This document shows positions 1 to 5,758 of a DNA stretch of 5,758 nt, piece after piece (the stretch's first letter is position 1; each line of letters starts with the position of its first letter). This DNA is from CAZCBJ01 sp964496705. GTDB taxonomy: Bacteria; Chloroflexota; Anaerolineae; Anaerolineales; Anaerolineaceae. The position numbers and the translations under genes are program-made. The notes below the pieces were generated by a model. That model searched no databases, was not told the DNA's origin, and saw only the letters and a list, made by a program, of their open reading frames with translations. The DNA lies in contig CAZCBJ010000237.1 in the NCBI GenBank assembly GCA_964496705.1, positions 1-5,758 on the forward strand, in the 5' to 3' direction.

Positions 1-1
1 C

Positions 2-319
2 ACGTTCAGCATCGCGAACGACGTGGCGAAGTACTTCGCCATCATCCCGGCGGCGTTTGCGAGCACCTACCCGGAGCTCGGCACTCTGAACGTGATGGGG
101 CTCCACTCGCCGCAGAGCGCGGTGCTCTCGGCTGTGATCTTCAACGCGCTCATCATCGTTGGGCTGATCCCGCTCGCATTGAGAGGGGTCGCTTATCGAC
201 CCGCGCCCGCCGCGCATCTCCTGCGAGGCAACCTGCTCGTGTACGGGCTCGGCGGGCTTGTCCTGCCGTTCCCGTTCATCAAGCTGATCGACCTGCTGCT
301 CGGCTGGATGGGGGTGTAA
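2..319 (+). CDS. kdpB: KdpB, C-terminal part of the K+-transporting P-type ATPase subunit (5' end outside window)
   Basis: Only the last 105 residues are present; the frame is open to the left edge, so the true start lies upstream. KdpB is the P-type ATPase subunit that hydrolyses ATP to drive K+ uptake by KdpFABC in the inner membrane. The fragment opens with the KdpB transmembrane-helix signature TFSIANDVAKYFAIIPAAFA and continues with LHSPQSAVLSAVIFNALIIV, then LLVYGLGGLVLPFPFIKLID near the end, matching the well-known C-terminus of enterobacterial KdpB almost motif for motif. The charged pair in the NDVAK segment (Asp at 20-22, Lys at 29-31), equivalent to E. coli D583/K586 and implicated in coupling, is intact. 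At least three hydrophobic helices are visible. The TAA stop lies 2 bp before the kdpC ATG, so the two genes are almost certainly co-transcribed and translationally coupled. Confidence 0.98.
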   Translation, partial: TFSIANDVAKYFAIIPAAFASTYPELGTLNVMGLHSPQSAVLSAVIFNALIIVGLIPLALRGVAYRPAPAAHLLRGNLLVYGLGGLVLPFPFIKLIDLLLGWMGV

Positions 320-321
320 CC

Positions 322-912
322 ATGTCCCGTATAGCCAGGCCCCTTCTCGCCTTGCTGCTGCTCTTCACCGCTGGGCTCGGCCTCGTCTACCCGGCAGCTG
401 TGACCGGGTTCGCCCGGCTCGCCTTCCCGTCGAAAGCCCGCGGGAGCATCGTCACGACCGAGCAGCGGGCCGTCGGATCCGTCCTTATCGGGCAGGAGTT
501 CACCCGTCCCGACTACTTCTGGGGACGACCGTCGGCTACCGCTTTGACTGGCTACAATGCGTCCGCGTCCGCCGCGTCCAACCTCGGACCGTTGAATCCG
601 GCGCTGAGGGAGGCCGCCAAGAGTCGCGCCCTTGCTCTGCGGCAGGCTGATCCGGGGAACACGCTCCCGATCCCGATCGACCTCGTCACCGCCTCGGCGA
701 GCGGTCTCGACCCTCACATCTCGCCCGAGGCCGCTCTCTTTCAGGTCGGAAGGATCGCCCACGCACGCGGCCTGCCCGAAGAGAGCCTTCGCCGGCTCGT
801 CGAAGAGCACGTGGAGAGTCGTTGGCCGGGCATGCTCGGCGAGCCCAGGGTGAACGTGTTGCTGCTCAACCTCACCCTGAAAGGCATGGCACAATGCAAG
901 GAACAACGATAA
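322..912 (+). CDS. kdpC: KdpC, accessory subunit of the KdpFABC potassium pump
   Basis: The protein has 196 residues, close to the usual ~190 of the family. KdpC is a single-span membrane protein that stabilises the KdpFABC complex, with its soluble domain outside the inner membrane. One N-terminal hydrophobic helix (about residues 8-28) follows a short basic start (MSRIAR). Family motifs follow in order: GQEFTRPDYFWGRPSA, SNLGPLN (residues 86-92), GLDPHISPEAA (from residue 128) and the C-terminal PRVNVLLLNLTL. All are typical of KdpC and no key motif is missing. The ATG at 322 is chosen because it directly precedes the hydrophobic helix and sits 2 bp after the kdpB stop; a G-rich stretch at 310-314 inside the end of kdpB is the only Shine-Dalgarno candidate, so translation probably depends on coupling to kdpB. 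kdpD follows after 29 bp. Confidence 0.98.
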   Translation: MSRIARPLLALLLLFTAGLGLVYPAAVTGFARLAFPSKARGSIVTTEQRAVGSVLIGQEFTRPDYFWGRPSATALTGYNASASAASNLGPLNPALREAAKSRALALRQADPGNTLPIPIDLVTASASGLDPHISPEAALFQVGRIAHARGLPEESLRRLVEEHVESRWPGMLGEPRVNVLLLNLTLKGMAQCKEQR

Positions 913-941
913 CCCTTGCCGCATGTTGAGAGTGGTCCACG

Positions 942-3654
942 ATGGAGCGCGACAGACCAAATCCGGACTTGCTGCTCCGACGCGTGCAGGCCGAAGAAGA
1001 ACGTGAGCAACGAGCCGCCCTGAAGATCTTCTTTGGCTACGCGCCAGGGGTCGGCAAGACCTACACGATGTTGGAGTCGGCCCTTCGCCTGAAGGCGCAG
1101 GGTGTCGATGTGGTGGTGGGGTGTGTCGAGACCCACGGCCGCGCCGAGACGGCGGCGCTCGTCGAGGGACTCGAGGTGCTCGCGCGCCGCGAGGTCAGCT
1201 ACCGCAGCGCAATGCTGTCGGAGTTCGCCCTGGATCGGGCGTTGGCCCGGAAGCCCAGGGTGCTCCTGCTCGATGAGCTGGCGCACACCAACGCTCCTGG
1301 CAGCCGGCACAAGAAGCGGTGGCAAGACGTGCTCGAGCTACTCGAGGCCGGCATCGAGGTTCACACCACCCTCAACGTGCAGCACGTCGAGAGCCTGAAC
1401 GACGTCATTTCGCAGATCACCTATGTCCGGGTCCGCGAGACGGTACCGGACTCGGTCTTGGAGCGCGCCGACGAGATCGAGCTGGTCGACCTGTCCCCGG
1501 ATGAGCTTGCCGAGCGCCTCCGCGAGGGCAAGGTCTACCTCCCCGAGCAGGCCCGTCGAGCCGCTGATCACTTCTTCAAGCGCGGGAACCTGCTCGCCCT
1601 GCGCGAGCTGGCACTGAGGAGGGCCGCCGAGAGAATCGACGTTGACCTGAGAGCCCATCGCCGGGAACACGACATCGAGGCGACGTGGCCGACCGCGGAG
1701 AGGATTCTCGTCTGTGTGGGCGCGAGTCCGTCATCGGCGAAGATCCTACGCGGTGCGCGGCGGATGGCCGCGGGGTTGCGCGCGGAGTTGGTCGCCGCCT
1801 ACGTTGATGCCCCCGACGCTCACCATGCCACCACGGTCGATCGGGATCGCCTGCGGTCGCACCTCAGGCTCGCGGAGTCGCTCGGGGCGGAGGTCGTCCG
1901 TCTCGTCGGCTCGCATGTGAGCGAGGAGATTCTCCGCTACGCCCGCGAACGCAACGTCACCCGCATTGTCATCGGCAAGCCGACGCACGCGAGGTGGAAG
2001 GACCTGCTCAAGGGCTCGATCGTCAACCAGCTCGTTCGCGACAGCGGCGACATCGAGGTCAACTTCATCTCGGGAGACGAGGCAGAGGCACCAAGCCGCC
2101 CGGTGCTCGAGCGGAAAGAGGGAGCCTCCACCCGCACCGGCATCGCGCTGGCGATCGCCCTCGTCGCGACGGCGACGGCTGCCGGTGCCCTCATTCGTTC
2201 CGTCGTCTCTCAGGCGGATCAGGTGATGGTCTACCTGCTCATCATCATGTTCGTCGCCTATCGCTACGGCCGACCGCCTTCCATTGTCGCGGCAGGCCTA
2301 TCGGTCGCGACGTATAACTTCTTCTTCGTTCCGCCCTACTACACTTTCAGCGTGGAGAGCGAACGCCACCTCCTGACCTTCGGCGTGATGTTCGTCGTCG
2401 GAATCGTCATCAGCAGCCTGACGTCCCGACTGCGAGGCCAGGAACGCGGGGCGAGACTTCGCGAGGCCAGGACGTCGGCTCTGTATTCCCTCAGCCGCGA
2501 GCTCGCCGCCGCCAAGGACGAGGCACAGACAATGAAGGCTGCCGCCGCCCACGCGGCCAAGGCCTTCGGCGGTGACAGCTTCGTCCTTGTGAGCGATGCC
2601 ACGGGCAACTTGACCGTGAAGGGTGCGAGCAACCCCGAGGTCACGCTGGACGAACAGGAGATGGCGGTTGCGCGGTGGGTCACGGAGCATGGGCGCCCAG
2701 CCGGCGTTGGGACCGACACGCTCCCCGGAACGCGGGTGAGCTGCTTCCCTGTCCAGGCAGGTGCGACGACCTTCGGAGCGCTGGCCGTGGTGGCGCCGTC
2801 CATCGAGCTGCTCGATGTCGAGCATCGTGGCTTTCTGGACGCCTTCTTGCGACAAGTCGCTCTCTCGATCGAGCGTGCCCGATTCACCGAGGAAGCCAGG
2901 GTCTCGGCGCTCAAGATTCGTACCGAGGAGACCCGCAGCGCCCTGCTCGGAGCCGTGTCTCATGATCTCCGCACGCCGCTCGGTGCCATCACCGGTGCGG
3001 GCACGGCCCTGCGCGAGGATCACGGCAAACTCGACCCCGCGCAGCGTCTTGAGCTCTGCGACACGATCTGCAGCGAGGCCGAGCGGATGGAGCGCCTGGT
3101 CGGGAACATCCTCGACATGGTGCGCCTCGAGTTGGGGGGCATCGTCCCCAAGCGCGAGTGGGTGCCCTTGGAGGACGCCGTCGGCTCGGCTCTCTCAAGG
3201 CTGGAGGTCAAGCTCGGCTCCCGCGAGGTTCATGTAAGCCTCCCCTCGAGGCTACCGCTTCTGTCGGTGGACCCGGTGCTATTCGAGCAAGTCTTCGTCA
3301 ACCTCTTCGAGAACGCCATCAAACACGCCGGGCGGGAAACCCCGATCGAGGTTAGCGCGCGGATCGAGGACAAGACGCTCGTGGTCGAGGTTGCCGACCG
3401 CGGGCCGGGGCTTCCCATCGGCACCGAGCATCAGGTGTTTGAGANNNNNNNNNNNNNNNNNNNNNNNNNNNGCCACCATGGACCAAGCGCTGCTGTCGGT
3501 CGCTCGCATCGTCGCCGCCCACGGCGGGACGATCTCTGCCGAGAACCGCGTCGGCGGCGGGGCTCTCTTCCGAATCACGTTGCCTGTTCCGGTAGGGGCG
3601 CCTGCTGTGCCCGAGGGAGGCCTGGAGGCGCCAGGTGAGGAAAGGAAGCCATGA
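942..3654 (+). CDS. kdpD: KdpD, K+/osmotic-stress sensor histidine kinase (contains an assembly gap)
   Basis: This is a full-length KdpD of about 903 residues once the gap is allowed for (E. coli: 894). Order of parts: N-terminal KdpD ATPase-like domain (about 22-232) with Walker A GYAPGVGKT (32-40) and Walker-B-like LLLDELAHTN (108-117); a universal-stress-protein-like domain (about 252-372); four closely spaced membrane helices of the DUF4118 type (about 397-500) with YNFFFVPPYYTF; a GAF-like linker (about 515-645); then the kinase core with SHDLRTP, phospho-acceptor His674, N-box Asn791 and G1 box DRGPG (819-823). KdpD phosphorylates KdpE under K+ limitation. Ns at 3445-3471 replace the region before the G2 box, and the reading frame after the gap is +1 relative to that before it; a true length of 26 or 29 bases would restore the frame. 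The C-terminus is recovered as SVARIVAAHGGTISAENR and ALFRITLP, ending at a TGA within ATGA shared with kdpE. The ATG at 942 precedes the conserved domain by ~20 residues; its ribosome site (TGAGAG at 927-932) is weak. Confidence 0.96.
3445..3471. other. Assembly gap (27 Ns) inside kdpD
   Basis: Twenty-seven undetermined bases lie between VFE of the kinase core and the alpha-helix after the G2 box. The stretch should encode the F-box (KFYRG-type) and the lead-in to GxGLGL. Reading frames on the two sides differ by one base, so the N count is not the exact missing length. Bases just right of the gap do not encode the expected glycines, suggesting poor-quality or mis-joined sequence at this edge. 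Confidence 0.99.
3637..3646 (+). promoter_or_regulatory. Ribosome binding site of kdpE
   Basis: The purine run GAGGAAAGGA lies inside the last codons of kdpD, with its AAGGA end 4 bases before the kdpE ATG. It fixes the start at 3651 and, with the ATGA stop/start overlap, indicates translational coupling of kinase and regulator. Confidence 0.75.
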
Positions 3655-4349
3655 GCGACCTCACCCCGCTGGTGCTGATCGTTGAGGACGAAACGCAGAT
3701 GCTGCGGTTTCTCAGGACCGCGCTCGTCGCCCAAGACTACCGCGTTGTCGAGGCTGACACCTGCAAAGACGCCCTCGTCGCCGCCACGACCCATAACCCC
3801 GAGCTGGTCCTGCTGGACCTGGGCCTTCCGGACGGGGACGGCATCGACCTCACCCGTCAGATCCGGGAGTGGAGTCACGTGCCGATCATCGTGATTTCCG
3901 CCCGCGGCCGAGAAGGCGACAAGGTGGCCGCACTGGATGCCGGGGCCGACGACTACTTGACGAAGCCATTCGGGGTGAACGAGCTGTTGGCGCGGATGCG
4001 CGTCGCGCTGCGCCACGCTGCCATGGTCGGGACCGACACCTCGGCCACGGTTCTCGAGGTGCGGAGCGTCCGCGTCGATCAGGTTCGAAGGGAAGTGACG
4101 GTTGAAGGGCGCCAGGTTCACCTGACGCCCATCGAGTACCGGCTGCTTGTGCTGTTCGCCAAGAACGCGGGCAAGGTGCTCACACACAGACAGATCCTCA
4201 AGGAGGTCTGGGGACCGCCGTACGTCAATGAGACCCACTACCTGCGCGTGTTCATGACGCAGCTTCGGCAGAAGATCGAGGTAGACCCGGCGCGTCCGCG
4301 ATTGGTCGTCACCGAGCCCGGCGTCGGCTATCGCATGAAAGACGCGTAG
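3651..4349 (+). CDS. kdpE: KdpE, OmpR/PhoB-family response regulator of the kdp operon
   Basis: The protein has 232 residues, a usual length for KdpE (E. coli: 225). The N-terminal receiver domain (about 7-120) shows the acidic pair Glu12/Asp13, phospho-acceptor Asp56 in LLDLGLPDGDG, the switch Ser83 in IIVISAR, and Lys105 in DDYLTKPF, so every catalytic position is present. A C-terminal winged-helix DNA-binding domain (about 130-230) contains LTPIEYRLLVLF, the recognition-helix region around VNETHYLRVFMTQLRQKIE, and the closing VTEPGVGYRM, the standard OmpR/PhoB wing ending. Phosphorylated by KdpD, KdpE is known to activate transcription of the kdp structural genes; its target promoter would lie upstream of kdpF/kdpA, outside this window. 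It overlaps kdpD by 4 bp and is the last gene of the cluster. The identification as KdpE rather than another OmpR-type regulator rests on sequence and on the kdpD partner immediately upstream. Confidence 0.97.
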   Translation: MSDLTPLVLIVEDETQMLRFLRTALVAQDYRVVEADTCKDALVAATTHNPELVLLDLGLPDGDGIDLTRQIREWSHVPIIVISARGREGDKVAALDAGADDYLTKPFGVNELLARMRVALRHAAMVGTDTSATVLEVRSVRVDQVRREVTVEGRQVHLTPIEYRLLVLFAKNAGKVLTHRQILKEVWGPPYVNETHYLRVFMTQLRQKIEVDPARPRLVVTEPGVGYRMKDA

Positions 4350-4360
4350 CCGCACGGCTA
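4325..4360 (+). repeat. Short direct repeat with alternative hairpins across the kdpE stop codon
   Basis: CGGCTATCGC occurs at 4325-4334 and again at 4355-4364, 30 bp apart. Between them TAGCCG (4347-4352, including the kdpE stop) is the reverse complement of CGGCTA and can pair with either copy; the downstream pairing gives TAGCC-GCAC-GGCTA. There is no T-run after it, so it is not a canonical intrinsic terminator. It may be chance or a weak transcript 3'-end structure. Confidence 0.3.
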
Positions 4361-4407
4361 TCGCCGCCAGGCCAGAACCGTGAGCCGCTCTGTCCGGAGT
4401 TCCGACT

Positions 4408-4592
4408 CTACGCCGCTCGATGTACAGGGATCTGGCCGGTCTCGTGTGCCTCCCAGACACGATCGAACCAGGCGTCGCGGGTCTTCGCCTCCACCTGGGC
4501 GCCCGCGATACGCGCCGAAGGTACGCGAAGCGCATGGTTCAAGGCCGTCCCGATGGCGACCGAGGAGCGGCGTGCCGGGCTTCGCGCCGAGA
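4408..4592 (-). pseudogene. Possible C-terminal remnant of an unrecognised gene
   Basis: On the minus strand one frame ending in TAG at 4408-4410 reads SVAIGTALNHALRVPSARIA, then a stretch that includes TRDAWFDRVWEAHETGQIPV, followed by HRAA and stop. The frame has high G/C at third positions and low G/C at second positions, as in the real genes here, and a plausible amphipathic, protein-like composition. It has no credible ATG or GTG start and no ribosome site; upstream it simply runs out of frame into the 3' end of the hydrolase gene, whose stop is at 4593. I do not recognise the family. It could be a decayed gene end left by a deletion that placed the hydrolase next to it, a C-terminal segment that became separated from another gene, or chance open frame in GC-rich DNA. 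No function is claimed, and the left-hand (5') boundary on the minus strand is only nominal. Confidence 0.27.
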
Positions 4593-5549
4593 CTACGGCT
4601 TGACCATCCCGTGCATCGTGAGCCAGCTCACGAAGGCACTGAACCAGCCCGTGCTGGTCGTGGTCTTCTTGTACATCCCGAAGCCGTGACCGCCCTGCTC
4701 GTAGAGGTGGAACTCGACGGGTTTCTTGGCGGCACGCCAGCTGTCAATCAAACCGAACGAGCCGTTGCCGAAGAGGGGATCGTCGGCGGCAAGCGCCACG
4801 AACATCGGCGGAGCGTCCGCGGGAACCGTCACCGCGGCCATCGGACCGTAGATGAGTCCGATGAAGGCCGGCTTGGCGTCCTGTCCGCCGAGCTCGGTCG
4901 CCAGGGTCAGCATGGCGCCGGCAGAGAAGCCGACCATGCCGATGCGGTTCGGATCGATCTTCCACTCGGCGGCGCGGCGCCGAATGAGCGCGAACGCGGC
5001 ACGGGAATCTTCGAGCTGCGGCGCGAGGCCGGCCCACCGCTGCTGCGGATCGGGCGGCGACGCCGGGCGCGGGCGCGCGGCGCCCGAGAACATCTCCTTC
5101 ATCGAACGTTCGAACCCGTCCATGTCCGCCGGGGTCTGGGTCAGCCGGTACTTGAGCACGAAGGCGGCCACGCCCCGCTGGGCCAGCGCTCGGGCGACGT
5201 CCCAGCCTTCGTTCTCCATCGACAGGGTCCTGAAGCCGCCGCCCGGGGCCACGATGACGGCGGCGCCGCTGGCTTTCGCCGGGTCGGGCAGAAACGGCGT
5301 GATCGTCGCCACCGTGACGTTGCGGGCGAACATGCTGCCGTATTGCGAGTGCCACGACTCCTGGGTCTTCGCGTCGGGGAGCGGAGCGGTGCCAAGCTCG
5401 ATCGCATGCGGCTGAGCGGGGGTGGCGATCGGTGTCATCTTGTCGTTCTGCCGCGCCAGCGCTGGCGCCGCGCATGAGCAGGCCGCGACCAGGATCGCCG
5501 CCCGGAACAGGCTGGACCGTGGGGACAGGAGTGTCGAATACATCATCAT
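4593..5549 (-). CDS. Exported alpha/beta-hydrolase, acetyl-esterase/xylan-esterase-like
   Basis: The protein has 318 residues from the ATG at 5549-5547, the first of three consecutive ATGs, chosen because AGGAGGA lies 11 bases upstream and because a signal peptide starts there. Residues 1-32 have Arg11 and Arg16, a hydrophobic core AAILVAA and a likely signal-peptidase-I site after PALA (32); VAAC at 21-24 also fits a lipobox, so a lipoprotein is possible. The mature part has an alpha/beta-hydrolase fold: an oxyanion-type loop VAPGGGF (PGGGF at 102-106), nucleophile elbow GFSAG with Ser209, an acidic element ADDPLFG (Asp256/Asp257) and catalytic His288 in GGHGFGM. It resembles the small esterases often annotated as acetyl xylan esterase, lipase or dienelactone-hydrolase-like. 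The likely role is hydrolysis of an ester outside the cytoplasm; the substrate is unknown. It is convergent to kdpE and functionally unrelated to K+ uptake as far as can be seen. A longer frame extends to 5726 but lacks signal-peptide logic and a ribosome site. Confidence 0.88.
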   Translation of the reverse strand: MMMYSTLLSPRSSLFRAAILVAACSCAAPALARQNDKMTPIATPAQPHAIELGTAPLPDAKTQESWHSQYGSMFARNVTVATITPFLPDPAKASGAAVIVAPGGGFRTLSMENEGWDVARALAQRGVAAFVLKYRLTQTPADMDGFERSMKEMFSGAARPRPASPPDPQQRWAGLAPQLEDSRAAFALIRRRAAEWKIDPNRIGMVGFSAGAMLTLATELGGQDAKPAFIGLIYGPMAAVTVPADAPPMFVALAADDPLFGNGSFGLIDSWRAAKKPVEFHLYEQGGHGFGMYKKTTTSTGWFSAFVSWLTMHGMVKP

Positions 5550-5560
5550 GGCTGTTGGAA

Positions 5561-5567
5561 TCCTCCT
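5561..5567 (-). promoter_or_regulatory. Shine-Dalgarno of the hydrolase gene
   Basis: AGGAGGA on the minus strand, 11 bases before the first of the three ATGs at 5549-5541. It is a near-perfect anti-16S match and excludes the upstream start that would add 59 residues. Spacing to the second and third ATG is 14 and 17, so the first is preferred. Confidence 0.75.
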
Positions 5568-5574
5568 GGGGACT

Positions 5575-5616
5575 GCCGGTACGTTCCCGGAGTCCGGGTC
5601 ACCTCCGCCGGTACGT
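5575..5616. promoter_or_regulatory. Repeat-palindrome-repeat cluster in the hydrolase leader
   Basis: GCCGGTACGT is present at 5575-5584 and again at 5607-5616, start-to-start spacing 32 bp (about three helical turns). Between them CCCGGAGTCCGGG (5586-5598) is a perfect 6+1+6 inverted repeat. The cluster lies just upstream of the Shine-Dalgarno and downstream of the candidate -10, so it would be in the 5' untranslated leader. It could bind a dimeric regulator or form an RNA hairpin near the ribosome site; this is inference from position and symmetry only. Confidence 0.3.
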
Positions 5617-5632
5617 CGCTGACGACAGCCAG

Positions 5633-5650
5633 TGGCGCCGGCGGGCGCCA
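5633..5650. repeat. Perfect 7-bp inverted repeat next to the candidate -10 box
   Basis: TGGCGCC (5633-5639), loop GGCG (5640-5643), GGCGCCA (5644-5650). The arms pair fully and would form a stable hairpin. No T-run follows on either strand, so it is not a standard terminator. It covers the expected transcription start of the hydrolase gene. Confidence 0.35.
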
Positions 5651-5653
5651 TGG

Positions 5654-5659
5654 AGTATA
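5654..5659 (-). promoter_or_regulatory. Candidate -10 element for the hydrolase gene
   Basis: TATACT on the minus strand (one mismatch to TATAAT) in an otherwise GC-rich spacer, about 105 bases upstream of the hydrolase ATG. No good -35 hexamer is found at 16-18 bp, so the promoter is weak, activated, or not real. The spacer from 5660 to the right edge shows no other element I can support. Confidence 0.3.
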
Positions 5660-5758
5660 GGCGATTCCAGTGGTGGTCGCGCGATGGCGGGTGAACCAGC
5701 GTCCGCAGGACACACTCCGCCTTCAATGAACGAAGCCCAGCGTGGACACGCCCTGCAT

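Noticed and set aside
193..960. Minus-strand open frame opposite kdpC
   Set aside because: It is antisense to kdpC, whose motifs are unambiguous; no ribosome site or family resemblance.
3472..3481. GCCACCATGG directly after the N run, identical to the eukaryotic Kozak/NcoI cloning context
   Set aside because: A vector contaminant was considered, but the following bases continue straight into the KdpD C-terminus, so a chance match at a low-quality gap edge is more likely.
4442..4462. Inverted repeat TCGTGT/ACACGA with a 9-base loop as a kdp terminator
   Set aside because: The stem is short, the loop long and no T-run follows on either strand.
3279..4535. Long minus-strand open frame opposite kdpD end and kdpE (about 418 codons)
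   Set aside because: It lies wholly antisense to two well-supported genes, spans the N run, has Arg/His/Gly-rich composition typical of an antisense shadow, and shows no recognisable domain.
4380..5477. Long plus-strand open frame opposite the hydrolase gene (about 365 codons)
   Set aside because: It is longer than the hydrolase itself but is extremely rich in Arg and Gly with no motifs; the minus strand has a signal peptide, ribosome site and catalytic triad, so this is a GC-driven shadow.
5550..5726. 59-residue N-terminal extension of the hydrolase (ATG at 5726)
   Set aside because: The upstream ATG has no ribosome site, the extension would bury the signal peptide, and it would run through the candidate promoter and repeat cluster.
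5723..5758. Gene fragments at the right edge: a minus-strand frame ending in TGA at 5723-5725 (MQGVSTLGFVH) or a plus-strand ATG at 5726
   Set aside because: Only 11 codons of either are visible, with no ribosome site for the plus-strand ATG and no family motif, so neither can be supported.

Overview
The window is a high-GC bacterial chromosomal segment (roughly two thirds G+C, with strong G/C preference at third codon positions) and carries the 3' part of a Kdp potassium-uptake locus. The organism cannot be named from the sequence. The secreted esterase with a Gram-negative-style signal peptide and the KdpD/KdpE type fit a Gram-negative high-GC lineage (Proteobacteria, Myxococcota, Acidobacteriota or similar), but this is inference. 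A run of 27 Ns inside kdpD shows that this is a draft or scaffolded assembly.

Layout, left to right on the + strand: the C-terminal 105 residues of KdpB (2-319, cut by the window edge), kdpC (322-912), kdpD (942-3654, interrupted by the N run at 3445-3471) and kdpE (3651-4349). Spacing is operon-like: 2 bp between kdpB and kdpC, 29 bp between kdpC and kdpD, and a 4-bp ATGA overlap between kdpD and kdpE. KdpB and KdpC are the P-type ATPase subunit and the accessory subunit of the KdpFABC high-affinity K+ pump. KdpD is the membrane sensor kinase and KdpE its OmpR-family response regulator, which activates kdp transcription when K+ is limiting. Pump and regulator genes therefore appear to form one transcription unit. 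The expected upstream partners (kdpF, kdpA and the rest of kdpB) lie outside the window.

Beyond kdpE is a 243-bp spacer (4350-4592) with no convincing terminator. It contains, on the minus strand, a short reading frame with coding-like composition that may be the decayed C-terminus of an unrecognised gene. Convergent to kdp is a minus-strand gene (4593-5549) for an exported alpha/beta-hydrolase (esterase-like) with visible GFSAG nucleophile, Asp and His motifs, a good Shine-Dalgarno and a possible -10 box upstream. Its leader (5550-5660) contains a repeat/palindrome cluster that could be a regulatory element. The rightmost ~100 bp hold nothing I can assign.

I see no mobile element, RNA gene, CRISPR array or clearly new system. 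The points most worth checking are the compromised G2 box at the kdpD gap, the minus-strand coding remnant after kdpE, and the repeat cluster in front of the hydrolase.
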